A stretch of 64,000 nucleotides of DNA from assembly GCF_001592005.1 (NCBI RefSeq), contig NZ_BCVZ01000001.1, forward strand, positions 496,001 through 560,000, written 5' to 3'. The position numbers and the translations under genes are program-made. Shown piece by piece: positions 37,775 to 46,912 of this stretch. The DNA is from Bacillus sonorensis NBRC 101234 = KCTC 13918. GTDB taxonomy: Bacteria > Bacillota > Bacilli > Bacillales > Bacillaceae. The notes beneath the pieces were generated by a model that ran no database searches, had not been told where the DNA came from, and saw only the letters and a program-made list of their open reading frames with translations. Each line of letters opens with the position of its first letter. Positions within the stretch are counted from its first letter, which is position 1.

Positions 37775-39043
37775 TTATTTGCTGCCGCTGTGCTTCGCTT
37801 TGATCTGTCCTTGTATCGTTTCCGCGGCTTGATCAAGCGCTTTTTTCGGTTCGGCTTTTCCGGTTGCGATTGTTTGCAGAGCCGCATCCGCCGGCGTCCA
37901 TACTTCATTCATCTCAGGAATATTCGGCGTCAACTCTGAGTACTGAGATTGTTCGGCAACGGCTTGAGCCGCTTCGCTTTTTGTGACGGCAGAATCATCC
38001 GCCAGTTCTTTGACAGCGGGAACTTCTTTTGTGATCTCATATCTCTTCTTTGAGTTTTCTTTATTAGCGAGGAAAACGGCTAATTCTTCTGCTAGATCGG
38101 CATTCTTTGAATAAGCGCTTACATTGTAGCTCTTCACACCGACAAAAGAACTCATATGTTTGCCGTTGGACAGCTTAGGAAGCTTGGCAACCCCGTAGTT
38201 GATGCCCGCTTTTTTGAACGGTTCCAGATTCCACGGGCCTGAAATGATCGCTGCTGCTTTTCCTTCCGTAAACAGCGATTCCAGCACATTGATGCCCTGC
38301 TCTCCAATAATTCCGGCAGGGAACAGCCCTTCTTGATAAAACTTCTGAATGTACTCGGCGCCTTCGACTGCACCTTTGTTATTCAAGCCGAGATCGGCCG
38401 GATCATAAGTGCCGTCTGCATCGCTTTTAAAAATGTAGCCGCCGTATCCTCCCATGACGCTCTGCGCATAATAAATCTGGTCAAACAGCGCCAGGAAGCC
38501 GAATTTTTTGCCGTCAGCCGTTTTTTTGGAATACTCATACCATTCATCCAGCGTTTTCGGCAGTTCTTTTTCAGAAATCAAATCTTTATTATAGTAGAGC
38601 ATCGTCGTTTCGACCGCTTTCGGCAGGCCGTAGACTTTGCCGTTTGTCACCTGGGATCTCATGGCAGGTTCCGTATAGATCGATTGGATCTCTTTGTCCA
38701 CCTTTAATTCCTTGATCAAACCTTCCGTAACCGCTGTTCCGATTTGATCTCCAGGCATCGTTAACACATCCGGCCCCGTTCCTGCCGGTCCATCCATCCG
38801 CAAGTCTTCGATCTGCTTTGCGTAAGGCTTTTCAACGACTTTGACAGATACGCCGTGCTCTTTTTCAAACTGGGCGACGGCATCTTTAATGCCTTCGCTT
38901 TTCTCTTTATCTTCCCAGACCACGAGTTCCTTTTGCTTCGAGCCTGATGCTTCATTGCTGCTCTCTTTAGGCCCGCAGGCAGTTAAAGACAAACTGAGAG
39001 CAATGACACTGCTGATTCCAACATATTTTTTCATATTCATCAT
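37775..39043 (-). CDS. ganS: GanS, galacto-oligosaccharide binding lipoprotein
   Basis: Extracellular solute-binding protein of 422 residues, MalE-like. The lipobox is LSLTAC, with the lipidated Cys near residue 24, followed by a polar linker and the SBP fold (VVWEDKEKSEGIKDAV; PDVLTMPGDQIG; GKAAAIISGPWNLEPFKKAG). Start ATG at 39043 has AAAGGA 9 bases upstream. First gene of the gan operon: a GanR-type palindrome and a cre-like site precede it. Confidence 0.93.
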   Translation of the reverse strand: MMNMKKYVGISSVIALSLSLTACGPKESSNEASGSKQKELVVWEDKEKSEGIKDAVAQFEKEHGVSVKVVEKPYAKQIEDLRMDGPAGTGPDVLTMPGDQIGTAVTEGLIKELKVDKEIQSIYTEPAMRSQVTNGKVYGLPKAVETTMLYYNKDLISEKELPKTLDEWYEYSKKTADGKKFGFLALFDQIYYAQSVMGGYGGYIFKSDADGTYDPADLGLNNKGAVEGAEYIQKFYQEGLFPAGIIGEQGINVLESLFTEGKAAAIISGPWNLEPFKKAGINYGVAKLPKLSNGKHMSSFVGVKSYNVSAYSKNADLAEELAVFLANKENSKKRYEITKEVPAVKELADDSAVTKSEAAQAVAEQSQYSELTPNIPEMNEVWTPADAALQTIATGKAEPKKALDQAAETIQGQIKAKHSGSK

Positions 39044-39066
39044 TTGTCTCATTCCTTTTATTGGAG

Positions 39067-39080
39067 TGAAAGCGTTTTAC
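39067..39080 (-). promoter_or_regulatory. cre-like site upstream of ganS
   Basis: TGAAAGCGTTTTAC matches about 12 of 14 cre positions; 24 bases before the ganS start, between it and the GanR-type palindrome. Confidence 0.55.
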
Positions 39081-39134
39081 AAAAACAATATAGCATGTCT
39101 CAGAAAAAGTGTAAACAATTATTTTACTGAATAA

Positions 39135-39150
39135 CGTAAAATATTTTACG
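39135..39150. promoter_or_regulatory. GanR-type operator upstream of ganS
   Basis: CGTAAAATATTTTACG is a perfect 16-base palindrome. Its 14-base core GTAAAATATTTTAC recurs exactly upstream of ganR (40235-40248). Confidence 0.75.
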
Positions 39151-39193
39151 AAAAAAGGCGCGGCCTGTTAATCAGCAGCCCGCGCCTTTTTTA
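39151..39193 (-). terminator. Terminator after ganR
   Basis: AAAAAAGGCGCGG / CCGCGCCTTTTTT stem with an 18-base loop region, at the ganR stop codon. Confidence 0.8.
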
Positions 39194-40183
39194 ATTGGTG
39201 CTTTTCCTGACCACCAGTTCCGCACCGATATATAGCGTTTTTACAGCTTTTCTTTTTTCAAGTATTTGTTCCAGAAGCAATTCAATCGCGTTTTTGCAAA
39301 GTTCTTTAATATCGATATGGAATGTCGTCAGCGGCGGAGATACGTATTTCGCCACACTGATGTTGTTGATGCTGATGATGCTCACCCTGCCCGGGATGGC
39401 GATCCCTTTTTCATTTAAGGCCTGAAGACAGCCTACGGCGATCGGATCCGCCGCTGTAAAAAAGGCCGTCGGCAGCTTTTCACCCAATGTTTCAACCGCT
39501 TTATCCATCAGATGGTAGCCGTTTTCCACCGAAAATCCCCTGCGGCAAAAAATAAAGCCTTCCTCCAAGAGCCCTTTTTCCTTCATATAATCGCGAAACG
39601 TTCGTTCCCTTACATCCATTTCGTCTTCATCGGTATTAGGATTGTGGTACGTGCCTCCGATAAAGCCAATCTTTTCATGCCCTTTTTCAATAAGAAAGTC
39701 CACCGTTTTTCTCGTCATCTGCTTTAAGTCCGGCCTGACTGAATCAAAGTGATTCGGATCCGGCGTCGAATCGATAAATACTCCGTGAGGCGTCATCTGC
39801 CTTAACCGGGTTAATTCATCATCTGAAAATGATCCGACGGCAATGAATCCTTCAATGTTTTCGGGGATGGCGTCAATGCCGCCCGAATTTTTATACGTCG
39901 TCAGTTCGACGTTGAATTGCTTTGCGAGCTTCTCGATTTCCAGCCTCATCGTTTTAAAATACACGTCTTCGAGCTCTTCTTTATCCGTCAGCCAGTACAG
40001 AAACGCGATGTTTTTTACCAGTGTCCTGATCGTTTTTTTGCGGTAGTTCAGGCTTTCCGCCACTTCAAATATTTTCTTCCGCGTCTCATCGGGTACGGAC
40101 AGGCTTTCGTCGTTATTCAATACGCGGGAAACCGTCGAGATTGAATACCCCGCCTTTTCTGCAACATCTTTTATCGTCGCCAC
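39191..40183 (-). CDS. ganR: GanR, LacI-family repressor of galactan genes
   Basis: 330 residues. N-terminal LacI helix-turn-helix TIKDVAEKAGYSISTVSRVL (residues 3-22) with the hinge helix after it. The C-terminal periplasmic-binding-like sensor has GFIGGTYHNPNTDEDE and TAFFTAADPIAVGCLQALNEKG. Start is GTG at 40183, 11 bases after TGGAGG. It is expected to bind the two identical palindromes at 39135 and 40233 and to be released by galactobiose-type inducers, as in B. subtilis. Located upstream of the operon it controls. Confidence 0.92.
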   Translation of the reverse strand: MATIKDVAEKAGYSISTVSRVLNNDESLSVPDETRKKIFEVAESLNYRKKTIRTLVKNIAFLYWLTDKEELEDVYFKTMRLEIEKLAKQFNVELTTYKNSGGIDAIPENIEGFIAVGSFSDDELTRLRQMTPHGVFIDSTPDPNHFDSVRPDLKQMTRKTVDFLIEKGHEKIGFIGGTYHNPNTDEDEMDVRERTFRDYMKEKGLLEEGFIFCRRGFSVENGYHLMDKAVETLGEKLPTAFFTAADPIAVGCLQALNEKGIAIPGRVSIISINNISVAKYVSPPLTTFHIDIKELCKNAIELLLEQILEKRKAVKTLYIGAELVVRKSTN

Positions 40184-40232
40184 GATTGTAAAACCTCCAT
40201 GTGAACATCTTTATTTTAAATTTCAAGGGTTT

Positions 40233-40250
40233 TAGTAAAATATTTTACTA
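40233..40250. promoter_or_regulatory. GanR-type operator upstream of ganR
   Basis: TAGTAAAATATTTTACTA is a perfect 18-base palindrome with the same core as the ganS operator; located 50 bases before the ganR start, which suggests autoregulation. Confidence 0.75.
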
Positions 40251-40385
40251 ATTTAACGTTGATTTGCGTAAAAGTCAAGTGCTGATTGCCCTATCCCTGC
40301 CAATAAGGATTTTACATGAAAACGCTTCATTTGAAAAAACACTTTTTATTGCACCAATTGAAAACCCGTAGTAAACTGGGGTTGA

Positions 40386-40410
40386 ACTTAATTAAATTAA
40401 TTTATTAAGT
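40386..40410. promoter_or_regulatory. Probable ROK-repressor operator upstream of galK
   Basis: ACTTAAT (40386-40392) and ATTAAGT (40404-40410) form an inverted repeat with an 11-base centre. It contains TTAATTAAATTAA (40388-40400), which occurs again exactly at 45369-45381 upstream of the ROK repressor gene. It lies 28 bases before the galK start. Confidence 0.6.
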
Positions 40411-40437
40411 CTGCACGTCAAACGAATGGGAGGATAT

Positions 40438-41607
40438 ATGAATACTGCAGCCGCTTTATCAAACGACTTTCGTTCTATTTTTAAGACAGAAAAGACACCG
40501 CGAACCTTTTTTGCTCCGGGAAGAATCAACTTAATCGGCGAACACACGGATTATAATGGAGGGCATGTTTTCCCCGCCTCGATTTCATTTGGCACCTATG
40601 CCCTTGGCGTGAAGCGCGATGACCAAATGATCCGTTTCTATTCAAAGAACTTCCCTGAAAAAGGAATCATTGAATGCAGCTTGAGCGATTTGGCCTTTGA
40701 CCAGTCTGACGGCTGGGCCAACTATCCGAAAGGAATGTTCCTTTTGATGAAAGCGGCAGGCCATCATATCGTTCACGGCGCCGATATTTTGTATTACGGA
40801 AATATTCCGCACGGGGCGGGCCTCTCTTCTTCCGCATCGATTGAGCTTGCGACAGGCGTTTTGTTAAAAGGGCTTTATGATTTGCAGACAGACACGATCT
40901 CCATGGTGAAGCTCGGACAAAAAGTCGAAAACGAGTACATCGGCGTGGGGAGCGGCATTATGGATCAATTCGCGATCGGCATGGGGAAAAAGGATCACGC
41001 GATTTTGTTAGACTGCCAAACACTTGATTACACATACGCTCCCTTCGTGTTGAAGAAACACGATGTGATTATCATCAATACAAACAAACAGCGGACATTG
41101 GCCGGGTCTAAATATAATGAAAGGCGCGCCCAATGCGAAGAGGCGCTCGGCGACCTGCAGCAGGAGTTATCGATTGCAAGCTTGGGCGAATTGACGGCGG
41201 AAGCATTTGAAGCCCACCAGCACCTCATCCGAAGTGAAATCAATCAAAAACGCGCCAAACATGCTGTGTACGAAAATGCCCGGACGCTGAAAGCGCTGGA
41301 AAAACTTCGCGGGGGCGACCTCGCCGGGTTCGGCAAGCTGATGAATGAATCTCATGTGTCTTTAAGGGATGATTATGAAGTGACAGGGCTGGAGCTTGAT
41401 ACCATTGTCCAAGCGGCCTGGGAACAGGACGGTGTCCTGGGTGCCCGCATGACCGGCGCCGGGTTCGGCGGCTGTGCGATTGCGATTGTGGAAAAAGACC
41501 GGACAGACAGCTTTAAAGAACGTGTGAATGCCGTCTACCGCGAAACAGTTGGCTATGATGCCGCTTTTTATACTGCGGCGATAGGCGACGGCGCCAAAGA
41601 AATATAG
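40438..41607 (+). CDS. galK: GalK, galactokinase
   Basis: Phosphorylates alpha-D-galactose to galactose-1-phosphate, first step of the Leloir pathway. GHMP kinase of 389 residues: galactokinase signature [19 protein letters not shown] near residue 26, ATP motif [15 protein letters not shown] near 120, and the C-terminal motif [14 protein letters not shown] near 340. Start at 40438 has GGGAGGATAT just upstream; the earlier in-frame ATG is part of that site. First gene of galK-galE-galT. Confidence 0.95.
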   Translation: MNTAAALSNDFRSIFKTEKTPRTFFAPGRINLIGEHTDYNGGHVFPASISFGTYALGVKRDDQMIRFYSKNFPEKGIIECSLSDLAFDQSDGWANYPKGMFLLMKAAGHHIVHGADILYYGNIPHGAGLSSSASIELATGVLLKGLYDLQTDTISMVKLGQKVENEYIGVGSGIMDQFAIGMGKKDHAILLDCQTLDYTYAPFVLKKHDVIIINTNKQRTLAGSKYNERRAQCEEALGDLQQELSIASLGELTAEAFEAHQHLIRSEINQKRAKHAVYENARTLKALEKLRGGDLAGFGKLMNESHVSLRDDYEVTGLELDTIVQAAWEQDGVLGARMTGAGFGGCAIAIVEKDRTDSFKERVNAVYRETVGYDAAFYTAAIGDGAKEI

Positions 41608-41621
41608 AAAGGGGAATGGAT

Positions 41622-42623
41622 ATGAGTGTGTTGGTTTTGGGCGGTGCCGGCTATATCGGTTCACACGCCGTGTATCAACTATTAGACAGGGGCGAAACCG
41701 TCGTTGTCGTTGACAACCTCGAGACCGGCCAAAGACAGGCGGTGCATCCTGATGCGGCCTTTTATGAAGGGGATGTGCGCGATCACGACTTCCTCCGCAC
41801 TGTTTTCGAAAAAGAACGTATTGAAGAAGTGATCCACTTCGCCGCCAGTTCACTTGTCGGCGAATCGATAAAAGATCCGCTTAAATACTACGACAATAAT
41901 GTATCCGGTACACAGGTTTTGCTTCAGACGATGCTCGAGCACGATGTGAAAAAAATCGTATTCTCCTCGACGGCGGCCGTCTACGGAGAGCCTGAATCGG
42001 TACCGATCACAGAAGACATGCCGACGCGGCCGACAAGCACCTACGGGGAAACGAAACTGATCATGGAGAAGCTCATGAAACGGACTGAAGAAGCCCATGG
42101 TATCAACTTTGTGTCTCTCAGGTACTTCAATGTTGCAGGAGCAAGGGAGACGGGAGAAATTGGAGAAGACCACAGTCCTGAAACACACCTAGTTCCCATC
42201 ATCCTGCAAACCGCTCTCGGACAAAGACCGCATATTACGATTTTCGGTGATGACTATGATACACCCGACGGCACGTGCATCCGCGACTATGTTCATGTTG
42301 AAGACCTAATTGACGCTCATCTGTCGGCATTGGACTATTTAAGAGAAGGCGGCAAAAGCGATATATTCAACCTCGGCAGCAGCGAAGGATTTTCGGTGAA
42401 ACAAATGATTGATGCGGCCAGAAAGGTAACCGGGAAAGACATTCCCGCCGAGATCGGCAAGCGCAGATCCGGTGATCCGAGCATCCTGATTGCCGGATCT
42501 GACAAGGCAAAGCAAGTTCTGGGCTGGAGGCCTTCGCGCACTTCTGTAGCAAAGATCATTGAAGACGCCTGGAAGTGGCATTCCTCACATCCAAACGGGT
42601 ACAGGAAGGAAGTGTCAACATGA
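41622..42623 (+). CDS. galE: GalE, UDP-glucose 4-epimerase
   Basis: Interconverts UDP-galactose and UDP-glucose. Short-chain dehydrogenase fold of 333 residues with the NAD motif [15 protein letters not shown] at the N terminus, [10 protein letters not shown] (Ser/Thr of the active site) near 122 and the catalytic YGETK (Tyr, Lys) near 148. Start at 41622 ([10 protein letters not shown]) has AAAGGGG 8 bases upstream; an ATG two codons earlier is too close. 14 bases after galK. Confidence 0.95.
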   Translation: MSVLVLGGAGYIGSHAVYQLLDRGETVVVVDNLETGQRQAVHPDAAFYEGDVRDHDFLRTVFEKERIEEVIHFAASSLVGESIKDPLKYYDNNVSGTQVLLQTMLEHDVKKIVFSSTAAVYGEPESVPITEDMPTRPTSTYGETKLIMEKLMKRTEEAHGINFVSLRYFNVAGARETGEIGEDHSPETHLVPIILQTALGQRPHITIFGDDYDTPDGTCIRDYVHVEDLIDAHLSALDYLREGGKSDIFNLGSSEGFSVKQMIDAARKVTGKDIPAEIGKRRSGDPSILIAGSDKAKQVLGWRPSRTSVAKIIEDAWKWHSSHPNGYRKEVST

Positions 42624-44107
42624 TTGAACAAGACATAGCCGGTCTCATTCAAAAAGCGCTTGAAGCAGGGTTAATCGAACCGGCTGACGTAAACTACGCA
42701 CGCAACCAAGTGATGAATCTGCTGGGTCTGGACTCGTTTCCCGAAGAAGCCTCTGCGGCTTCCGGTGACTCCATCCCCGACCTTTTGGAAAAACTCACCG
42801 CCTATGCAGTCGAACACGGCGTGATAACTGACGACATAGATGCGAAAGACATGCTTGCGGCAAATGTGATGAACTGCTTTGTTGCAAGACCTTCTGTCAT
42901 CAATGCCGTGTTTCAGCAAAAATGCAAGCACTCGCCGCTGGAGGCCACCGAATATTTTTATCAGCTCAGCAAAAACAGCAACTACATCCAGACGAAACGA
43001 ATTGAAAAAAATGTTTCGTATCAGATGGATACACCTTACGGCACAATGGATATTACGATCAATTTGTCAAAGCCGGAAAAAGACCCTGAGCAAATCAAAC
43101 GGGAACGCGCCGCTGCAAAACGATCACGCAGTTATCCGACGTGCCTGCTGTGCAAAGAAAACGAAGGGTATGCAGGGCGGATCGGGTATCCTGCCCGGGC
43201 GAACCACAGGATTATTAAAGTCACGCTCGACGGAGAAAACTGGTATTTTCAATATTCTCCATATGCTTACTATAACGAGCACAGCATTTTATTTTCTGAG
43301 CAGCATCGGCCGATGAAAATTGATAAGCTTGCCTTTCACAGGCTGCTTGCTTTTACAGAGCTGTTTCCGCATTATTTTATCGGATCGAATGCCGATTTGC
43401 CGATCGTCGGCGGGTCTATTTTAAGCCATGACCATTATCAGGCCGGACGATATGAGTTTGCGATGACGCGCGCAGAAGACGCGTTCTCCTTTCAAATCAA
43501 ACAGCATCCGTCCATCGAAGCCTCTGTTTTAAAATGGCCGATGTCTGTCATCCGCCTGAAAGGAACGGCGATCAACAGCCTTGTTGAGGCGGCGGACGAT
43601 ATTTTTCAGACTTGGAAAACCTACTCGGATCAACAAGCGGATATCACGGCTTTTACAGATGGCACGCCTCATAACACGATTACGCCTATCGCAAGAAACG
43701 TCAGCGGCGTTTTTGAAATCGACCTTGCGCTCAGAAACAACCGGACATCTGCCGAGCACCCATACGGCATATTCCATCCGCATGCTGACGTTCATCATAT
43801 TAAGAAAGAGAATATCGGCTTAATCGAAGTGATGGGCCTCGCCGTCCTTCCTCCCCGCTTAAAGACCGAACTGGCGGAAGTAACAGAATTCCTGCTCGGT
43901 CAGTCAGATGCCGTTGAAGCACATCACCGGGAATGGGCAGAACAGCTCAAAACCGAATACGGAGAGCTGTCCGAGCCGGAGCAGGCTGAATCAATTGTAC
44001 GAAAAGAACTTGGCCAGAAATTTGTTAAAGCTCTTGAGGATGCCGGGGTATTCAAAGACCGCGAAGCTTTCATGCGCTTCATCCGCACAATCAATCATCA
44101 GGGGTAA
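42620..44107 (+). CDS. galT: GalT, galactose-1-phosphate uridylyltransferase (Firmicute type)
   Basis: Transfers UMP from UDP-glucose to galactose-1-phosphate. 495 residues, the long Firmicute class rather than the 350-residue enterobacterial type. Central motifs are [19 protein letters not shown] near residue 185 and [19 protein letters not shown] near 285, which holds the His cluster. The ATG overlaps the galE stop by four bases (ATGA), giving translational coupling. With GalK and GalE it completes the Leloir pathway for the galactose released by GanA. Confidence 0.94.
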   Translation: MIEQDIAGLIQKALEAGLIEPADVNYARNQVMNLLGLDSFPEEASAASGDSIPDLLEKLTAYAVEHGVITDDIDAKDMLAANVMNCFVARPSVINAVFQQKCKHSPLEATEYFYQLSKNSNYIQTKRIEKNVSYQMDTPYGTMDITINLSKPEKDPEQIKRERAAAKRSRSYPTCLLCKENEGYAGRIGYPARANHRIIKVTLDGENWYFQYSPYAYYNEHSILFSEQHRPMKIDKLAFHRLLAFTELFPHYFIGSNADLPIVGGSILSHDHYQAGRYEFAMTRAEDAFSFQIKQHPSIEASVLKWPMSVIRLKGTAINSLVEAADDIFQTWKTYSDQQADITAFTDGTPHNTITPIARNVSGVFEIDLALRNNRTSAEHPYGIFHPHADVHHIKKENIGLIEVMGLAVLPPRLKTELAEVTEFLLGQSDAVEAHHREWAEQLKTEYGELSEPEQAESIVRKELGQKFVKALEDAGVFKDREAFMRFIRTINHQG

Positions 44108-44114
44108 AGCTTCA

Positions 44115-44159
44115 CCGGTGTTAAAATAGGCCGAAAAAAATGGCTTATTTTAACACCGG
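44115..44159. terminator. Inverted repeat between convergent galT and the ROK gene
   Basis: CCGGTGTTAAAATA (44115-44128) and its exact reverse complement (44146-44159) with a 17-base centre. The right arm encodes the end of the ROK protein. A run of seven A/T lies inside the loop rather than after the stem, so it is an unusual terminator at best; it probably ends both transcripts. Confidence 0.55.
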
Positions 44160-45317
44160 ATCAAACAGCTCCGCCAACAGCAATGAAACGGCTCCGTAAA
44201 GCGTCGCCTCATCGCCGAGCTTCGTTATCGTCACCTCTGTCTGCCTCGCCTCGGCTGTTAAGGCTTTCTGCTGTATCGTTTCTCGTATCGCCGGCAATAT
44301 GAACCTCCCGCCTTTCATCACTCCGCCGCCCAGCACGATTTTGCCCGGATTGACAAGATGAATGAAGTTGGTCAGCCCGATTCCGATGATCACACCGGTT
44401 TCCCGAAAGAGTTCGATACACGTTTGGCAGCCGTTCTCGGCCATTTCAAACAAATCTTTGGCTGTCAGGCTGTCCGGACTTTCTTTTAACCGTTTTTTCC
44501 CCCGCTCGGCAATCGCTTTTCCGCTCACAATCGTCTGCAGGCAGCCGCGGTTGCCGCACTCGCACTTTTCTCCATTAATATCAATGATCATATGGCCCAG
44601 TTCCCCTGCGATTCCTTCAGCTCCATGGTACAGTTTTCCGTTGATGACAATCCCCGCACCAACACCGCGGCCGATATTCACGGCAGCCATGCTGCCTGCA
44701 TCATCGCGGCCGCCAAACCACGATTCGCCAAGCGCCATCGCCCTGGCATCGTTTTCAACTCTTACCGTTAAGTTGAATTCTTGTTCCAGCACATCTTTAA
44801 TGGGAATATTGGTTAGGTTTAAAATCGGGGCGATGCGTGACATTCCCGTTTCAGCATCGACGACCCCGTGCATTGCGATGCCGATCCCGATGATCTTTTC
44901 CTGATCGACATCGGCCCGTCCCAAAATCGCATCAATATTTTCTTTTAAAACATCAATAAACATCTCGTTTGTCAGCGGTTTTTTCAACAGGCTGGACGTC
45001 CGCTGCAGAATCCCTCCAGCTAAATCGGTTAAGACGCACTCTACCGTCTCAGGCCCGGCATCAATGCCAATGACATAAAAGGCACCTGTGTTGATGTGGA
45101 GCATTGTCGGCTTCCTTCCGCCGCTCGAATGACCGAGCGTGCTTTCTTTCACGAGCCCTTGTCCGATCAGCTCTTTGACAATGTTTGAGACCGTGGGAGG
45201 GGTAATTTTTGTTTCCTTGGCGATCTCGGCTCTCGAAATCGGCTCTGAAGTTCTGATTTTATTAAGAATGATCGATTTGTTCACCGATTTCATTAATTGA
45301 AATGTACCGCGCTGCAT
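44145..45317 (-). CDS. ROK-family (XylR/NagC-type) transcriptional repressor, probable galactose regulator
   Basis: 390 residues. The N-terminal winged helix has SRAEIAKETKITPPTVSNIV near residue 30. The ROK sugar-kinase-like domain has VIGIDAGPETVECVLTD near 92, GRGVGAGIVINGKLYHGAEG and the zinc motif CECGNRGCLQ near 255. Start ATG at 45317 follows GGAGG by 8 bases. It is convergent with galT, and a motif shared by its own upstream region and that of galK suggests it controls both. The ligand (galactose or another sugar) is not determined. Confidence 0.87.
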   Translation of the reverse strand: MQRGTFQLMKSVNKSIILNKIRTSEPISRAEIAKETKITPPTVSNIVKELIGQGLVKESTLGHSSGGRKPTMLHINTGAFYVIGIDAGPETVECVLTDLAGGILQRTSSLLKKPLTNEMFIDVLKENIDAILGRADVDQEKIIGIGIAMHGVVDAETGMSRIAPILNLTNIPIKDVLEQEFNLTVRVENDARAMALGESWFGGRDDAGSMAAVNIGRGVGAGIVINGKLYHGAEGIAGELGHMIIDINGEKCECGNRGCLQTIVSGKAIAERGKKRLKESPDSLTAKDLFEMAENGCQTCIELFRETGVIIGIGLTNFIHLVNPGKIVLGGGVMKGGRFILPAIRETIQQKALTAEARQTEVTITKLGDEATLYGAVSLLLAELFDPVLK

Positions 45318-45363
45318 GTGAAATCCTCCATTTACACCATATCGTAGGTTTTATTGTACCACG

Positions 45364-45382
45364 GTTAATTAATTAAATTAAC
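45364..45382. promoter_or_regulatory. Probable operator of the ROK repressor upstream of its own gene
   Basis: GTTAATT and AATTAAC arms with a 5-base centre form a 19-base palindrome that includes TTAATTAAATTAA, the 13-mer also present upstream of galK. Confidence 0.6.
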
Positions 45383-45468
45383 AAACGAAAACTAGAAAGC
45401 TTGCGTTCGAAAATATAATCAGTTATACTGACTATATTGTTTGTTGATTATTTTAGGTGGTGACGATT

Positions 45469-45894
45469 TTGGAACAGTTAAGTCAATTCTACGGATTTTT
45501 GCTAGGAAAGATTCTTCAGCAAATGGAGGATCAATTTGCTGACGTTCTGGCTCCGTATAACTTGAATGCCAGGCAATTCGGAGTACTTGTATTTATTGAA
45601 GAAAATCCTTTTTCTTCTCAAAAACTGATTTCTGAACAACTGCAGATCGACCGTACGACAATGGTGAGTCATGTTGACCATTTAGAAGCTTCAGGCTTTG
45701 TAGAAAGGACAAAAAACGCAAGTGATCGCAGGGCATACCGCCTAATCCTTACTGAAAAAGGCAGCGATGTACTGTCATCATGCAAACAGATTTTAGTACA
45801 GACAGAATACGAGGTTTTATCCCCTCTGACTGACGATGAAAAAAAGTTATGTAAAGATTTGCTTTTAAAAGTATGGAAAAAGTATAAAAACTAG
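45469..45894 (+). CDS. MarR-family transcriptional regulator
   Basis: 141 residues. Winged helix core: LNARQFGVLVFIEENP, then SEQLQIDRTTMVSHVDHLEASGFVERT in two halves and the wing NASDRRAYRLILTEKG. Start is set to TTG at 45469, 9 bases after AGGTGG; GTG codons at 45457 and 45460 lie inside that site. It shares a transcript with the rhodanese gene (12 bases apart) and probably an EVE-domain gene. The signal is unknown; MarR proteins next to sulfurtransferases often sense oxidants or reactive sulfur. Confidence 0.85.
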   Translation: MEQLSQFYGFLLGKILQQMEDQFADVLAPYNLNARQFGVLVFIEENPFSSQKLISEQLQIDRTTMVSHVDHLEASGFVERTKNASDRRAYRLILTEKGSDVLSSCKQILVQTEYEVLSPLTDDEKKLCKDLLLKVWKKYKN

Positions 45895-45906
45895 GAGGCA
45901 TACCCT

Positions 45907-46299
45907 ATGAATTCACTCGATTTTTTTAATGCACGTTTAGAAGCCACCATTAGTCCGATGGATTATTTGAGATCTTCAAAGGACAACCCTGAAAAATATT
46001 TTTTAATGGATGTAAGAAACGGGCCAAGCGAAGTCAGGAGCTTGACGATAAAAGGTGCTCGAGTAATACCTGAACACGATCTCCCTCATCGATTAGAGGA
46101 TATCCCGAAAGATAAAGAAATTATTGTGTACTGCTGGGATGTCTGGTGCAATACGGCAGCTAAAGCAGCTAAAATTTTATTAGAAAAAGGCTATCAAGTG
46201 AAAGAGCTGACCGGAGGGATCGCGTCATGGAGAGAAATGAATTTTCCTGTGTCAGCATGTACCGAAGGGGATACTGACAAGGATGCTTGCGGATGCTGA
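45907..46299 (+). CDS. Rhodanese-like sulfurtransferase
   Basis: Single-domain rhodanese of 130 residues: DVRNGPSEV near 37, IPEHDLPHRLEDIP, and the active-site strand IIVYCWDVWCNTAAKAAKIL with the catalytic Cys near residue 78. The loop departs from the usual CxxGxR form (C-W-D-V-W-C), which gives two Cys there. The C terminus is Cys-rich (ACTEGDTDKDACGC). A substrate cannot be assigned. AGGAGG lies 8 bases upstream. Second gene of the MarR operon. Confidence 0.87.
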   Translation: MNSLDFFNARLEATISPMDYLRSSKDNPEKYFLMDVRNGPSEVRSLTIKGARVIPEHDLPHRLEDIPKDKEIIVYCWDVWCNTAAKAAKILLEKGYQVKELTGGIASWREMNFPVSACTEGDTDKDACGC

Positions 46300-46727
46300 A
46301 AGGGATGAATAGAAGGTATTGGATCGGCGTGGCTTCGCAAGATCACGTCTTGAAAGGTGTATCTGGGGGCTTTGCACAACTTTGCCACGGAAAAGAGGCG
46401 CCTTTAAAAAGAATGAATCCTGGTGATTGGATCATTTATTACTCCCCAAAACAGAATCTCAAAGATCAAGCGCCCTATCAAAAGTTTACAGCTGTAGGAA
46501 AAGTGAGTGATAACAGAGTTTACAAAGTTCATGCGGGAAAAGAATTCTCACCTTACAGAAGGAAGATCAACTTTTTAAAATGCCGAGAAACGCCGATCCA
46601 CCCATTCATTCCTAACCTCACTTTCATCAAAAACAAACGGCACTGGGGTTATTCCTTTCGATTTGGGCACATAGAAATAAGTGAACATGACTTCAAACTC
46701 ATCGTTAAACAAATGGTAAAAATATAA
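46293..46727 (+). CDS. EVE-domain protein (UPF0310 family)
   Basis: 144 residues as annotated. The EVE (PUA-like) fold is recognised by YWIGVASQDHVLKGVSGGFAQLCHG, GDWIIYYSPK, FTAVGKV and the C-terminal WGYSFRFGHIEIS. EVE domains bind modified bases in DNA or RNA. Start is uncertain: ATG 46293 has AAGGA 8-9 bases upstream and overlaps the rhodanese stop; ATG 46305 (MNRRYWIGV) is the alternative. Being coupled to a MarR regulator and rhodanese hints at a link to thiolated or otherwise modified nucleosides; this is inference. Confidence 0.82.
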   Translation: MLKGMNRRYWIGVASQDHVLKGVSGGFAQLCHGKEAPLKRMNPGDWIIYYSPKQNLKDQAPYQKFTAVGKVSDNRVYKVHAGKEFSPYRRKINFLKCRETPIHPFIPNLTFIKNKRHWGYSFRFGHIEISEHDFKLIVKQMVKI

Positions 46728-46753
46728 AGGGCAGCTGCTCCCTTTATATTTTT
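46720..46753 (+). terminator. Terminator after the EVE gene
   Basis: TATAAAGGG-CAGCTG-CTCCCTTTATA stem followed by TTTTTTTG. Confidence 0.8.
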
Positions 46754-46832
46754 TTGCTTTAGTGGAGCATTTAGAGCGCATTGGCAAAACAAATGATTTT
46801 TTAAATGGAAAAATTTTTCGGAAAATTTGAAA

Positions 46833-46846
46833 TGAAAGTGTTTGCA
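46833..46846 (+). promoter_or_regulatory. cre-like site at the gnt promoter
   Basis: TGAAAGTGTTTGCA matches about 12 of 14 cre positions and overlaps the -35 region of the gnt promoter. Confidence 0.55.
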
Positions 46847-46868
46847 TAATCAAAATAATCGCGTTATC

Positions 46869-46886
46869 ATACTTGTATACAAGTAT
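46869..46886. promoter_or_regulatory. GntR operator
   Basis: ATACTTGTATACAAGTAT is a perfect 18-base palindrome identical to the known GntR operator of the B. subtilis gnt promoter; it lies 27 bases before gntR. Confidence 0.9.
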
Positions 46887-46912
46887 ACTCGTATAACTAG
46901 GAAGGTGAGTGT

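Noticed and set aside
41362-41853. 163-codon minus-strand frame across galK/galE
   Set aside because: Antisense shadow of two well-identified genes; Arg/His-rich product with no family features.
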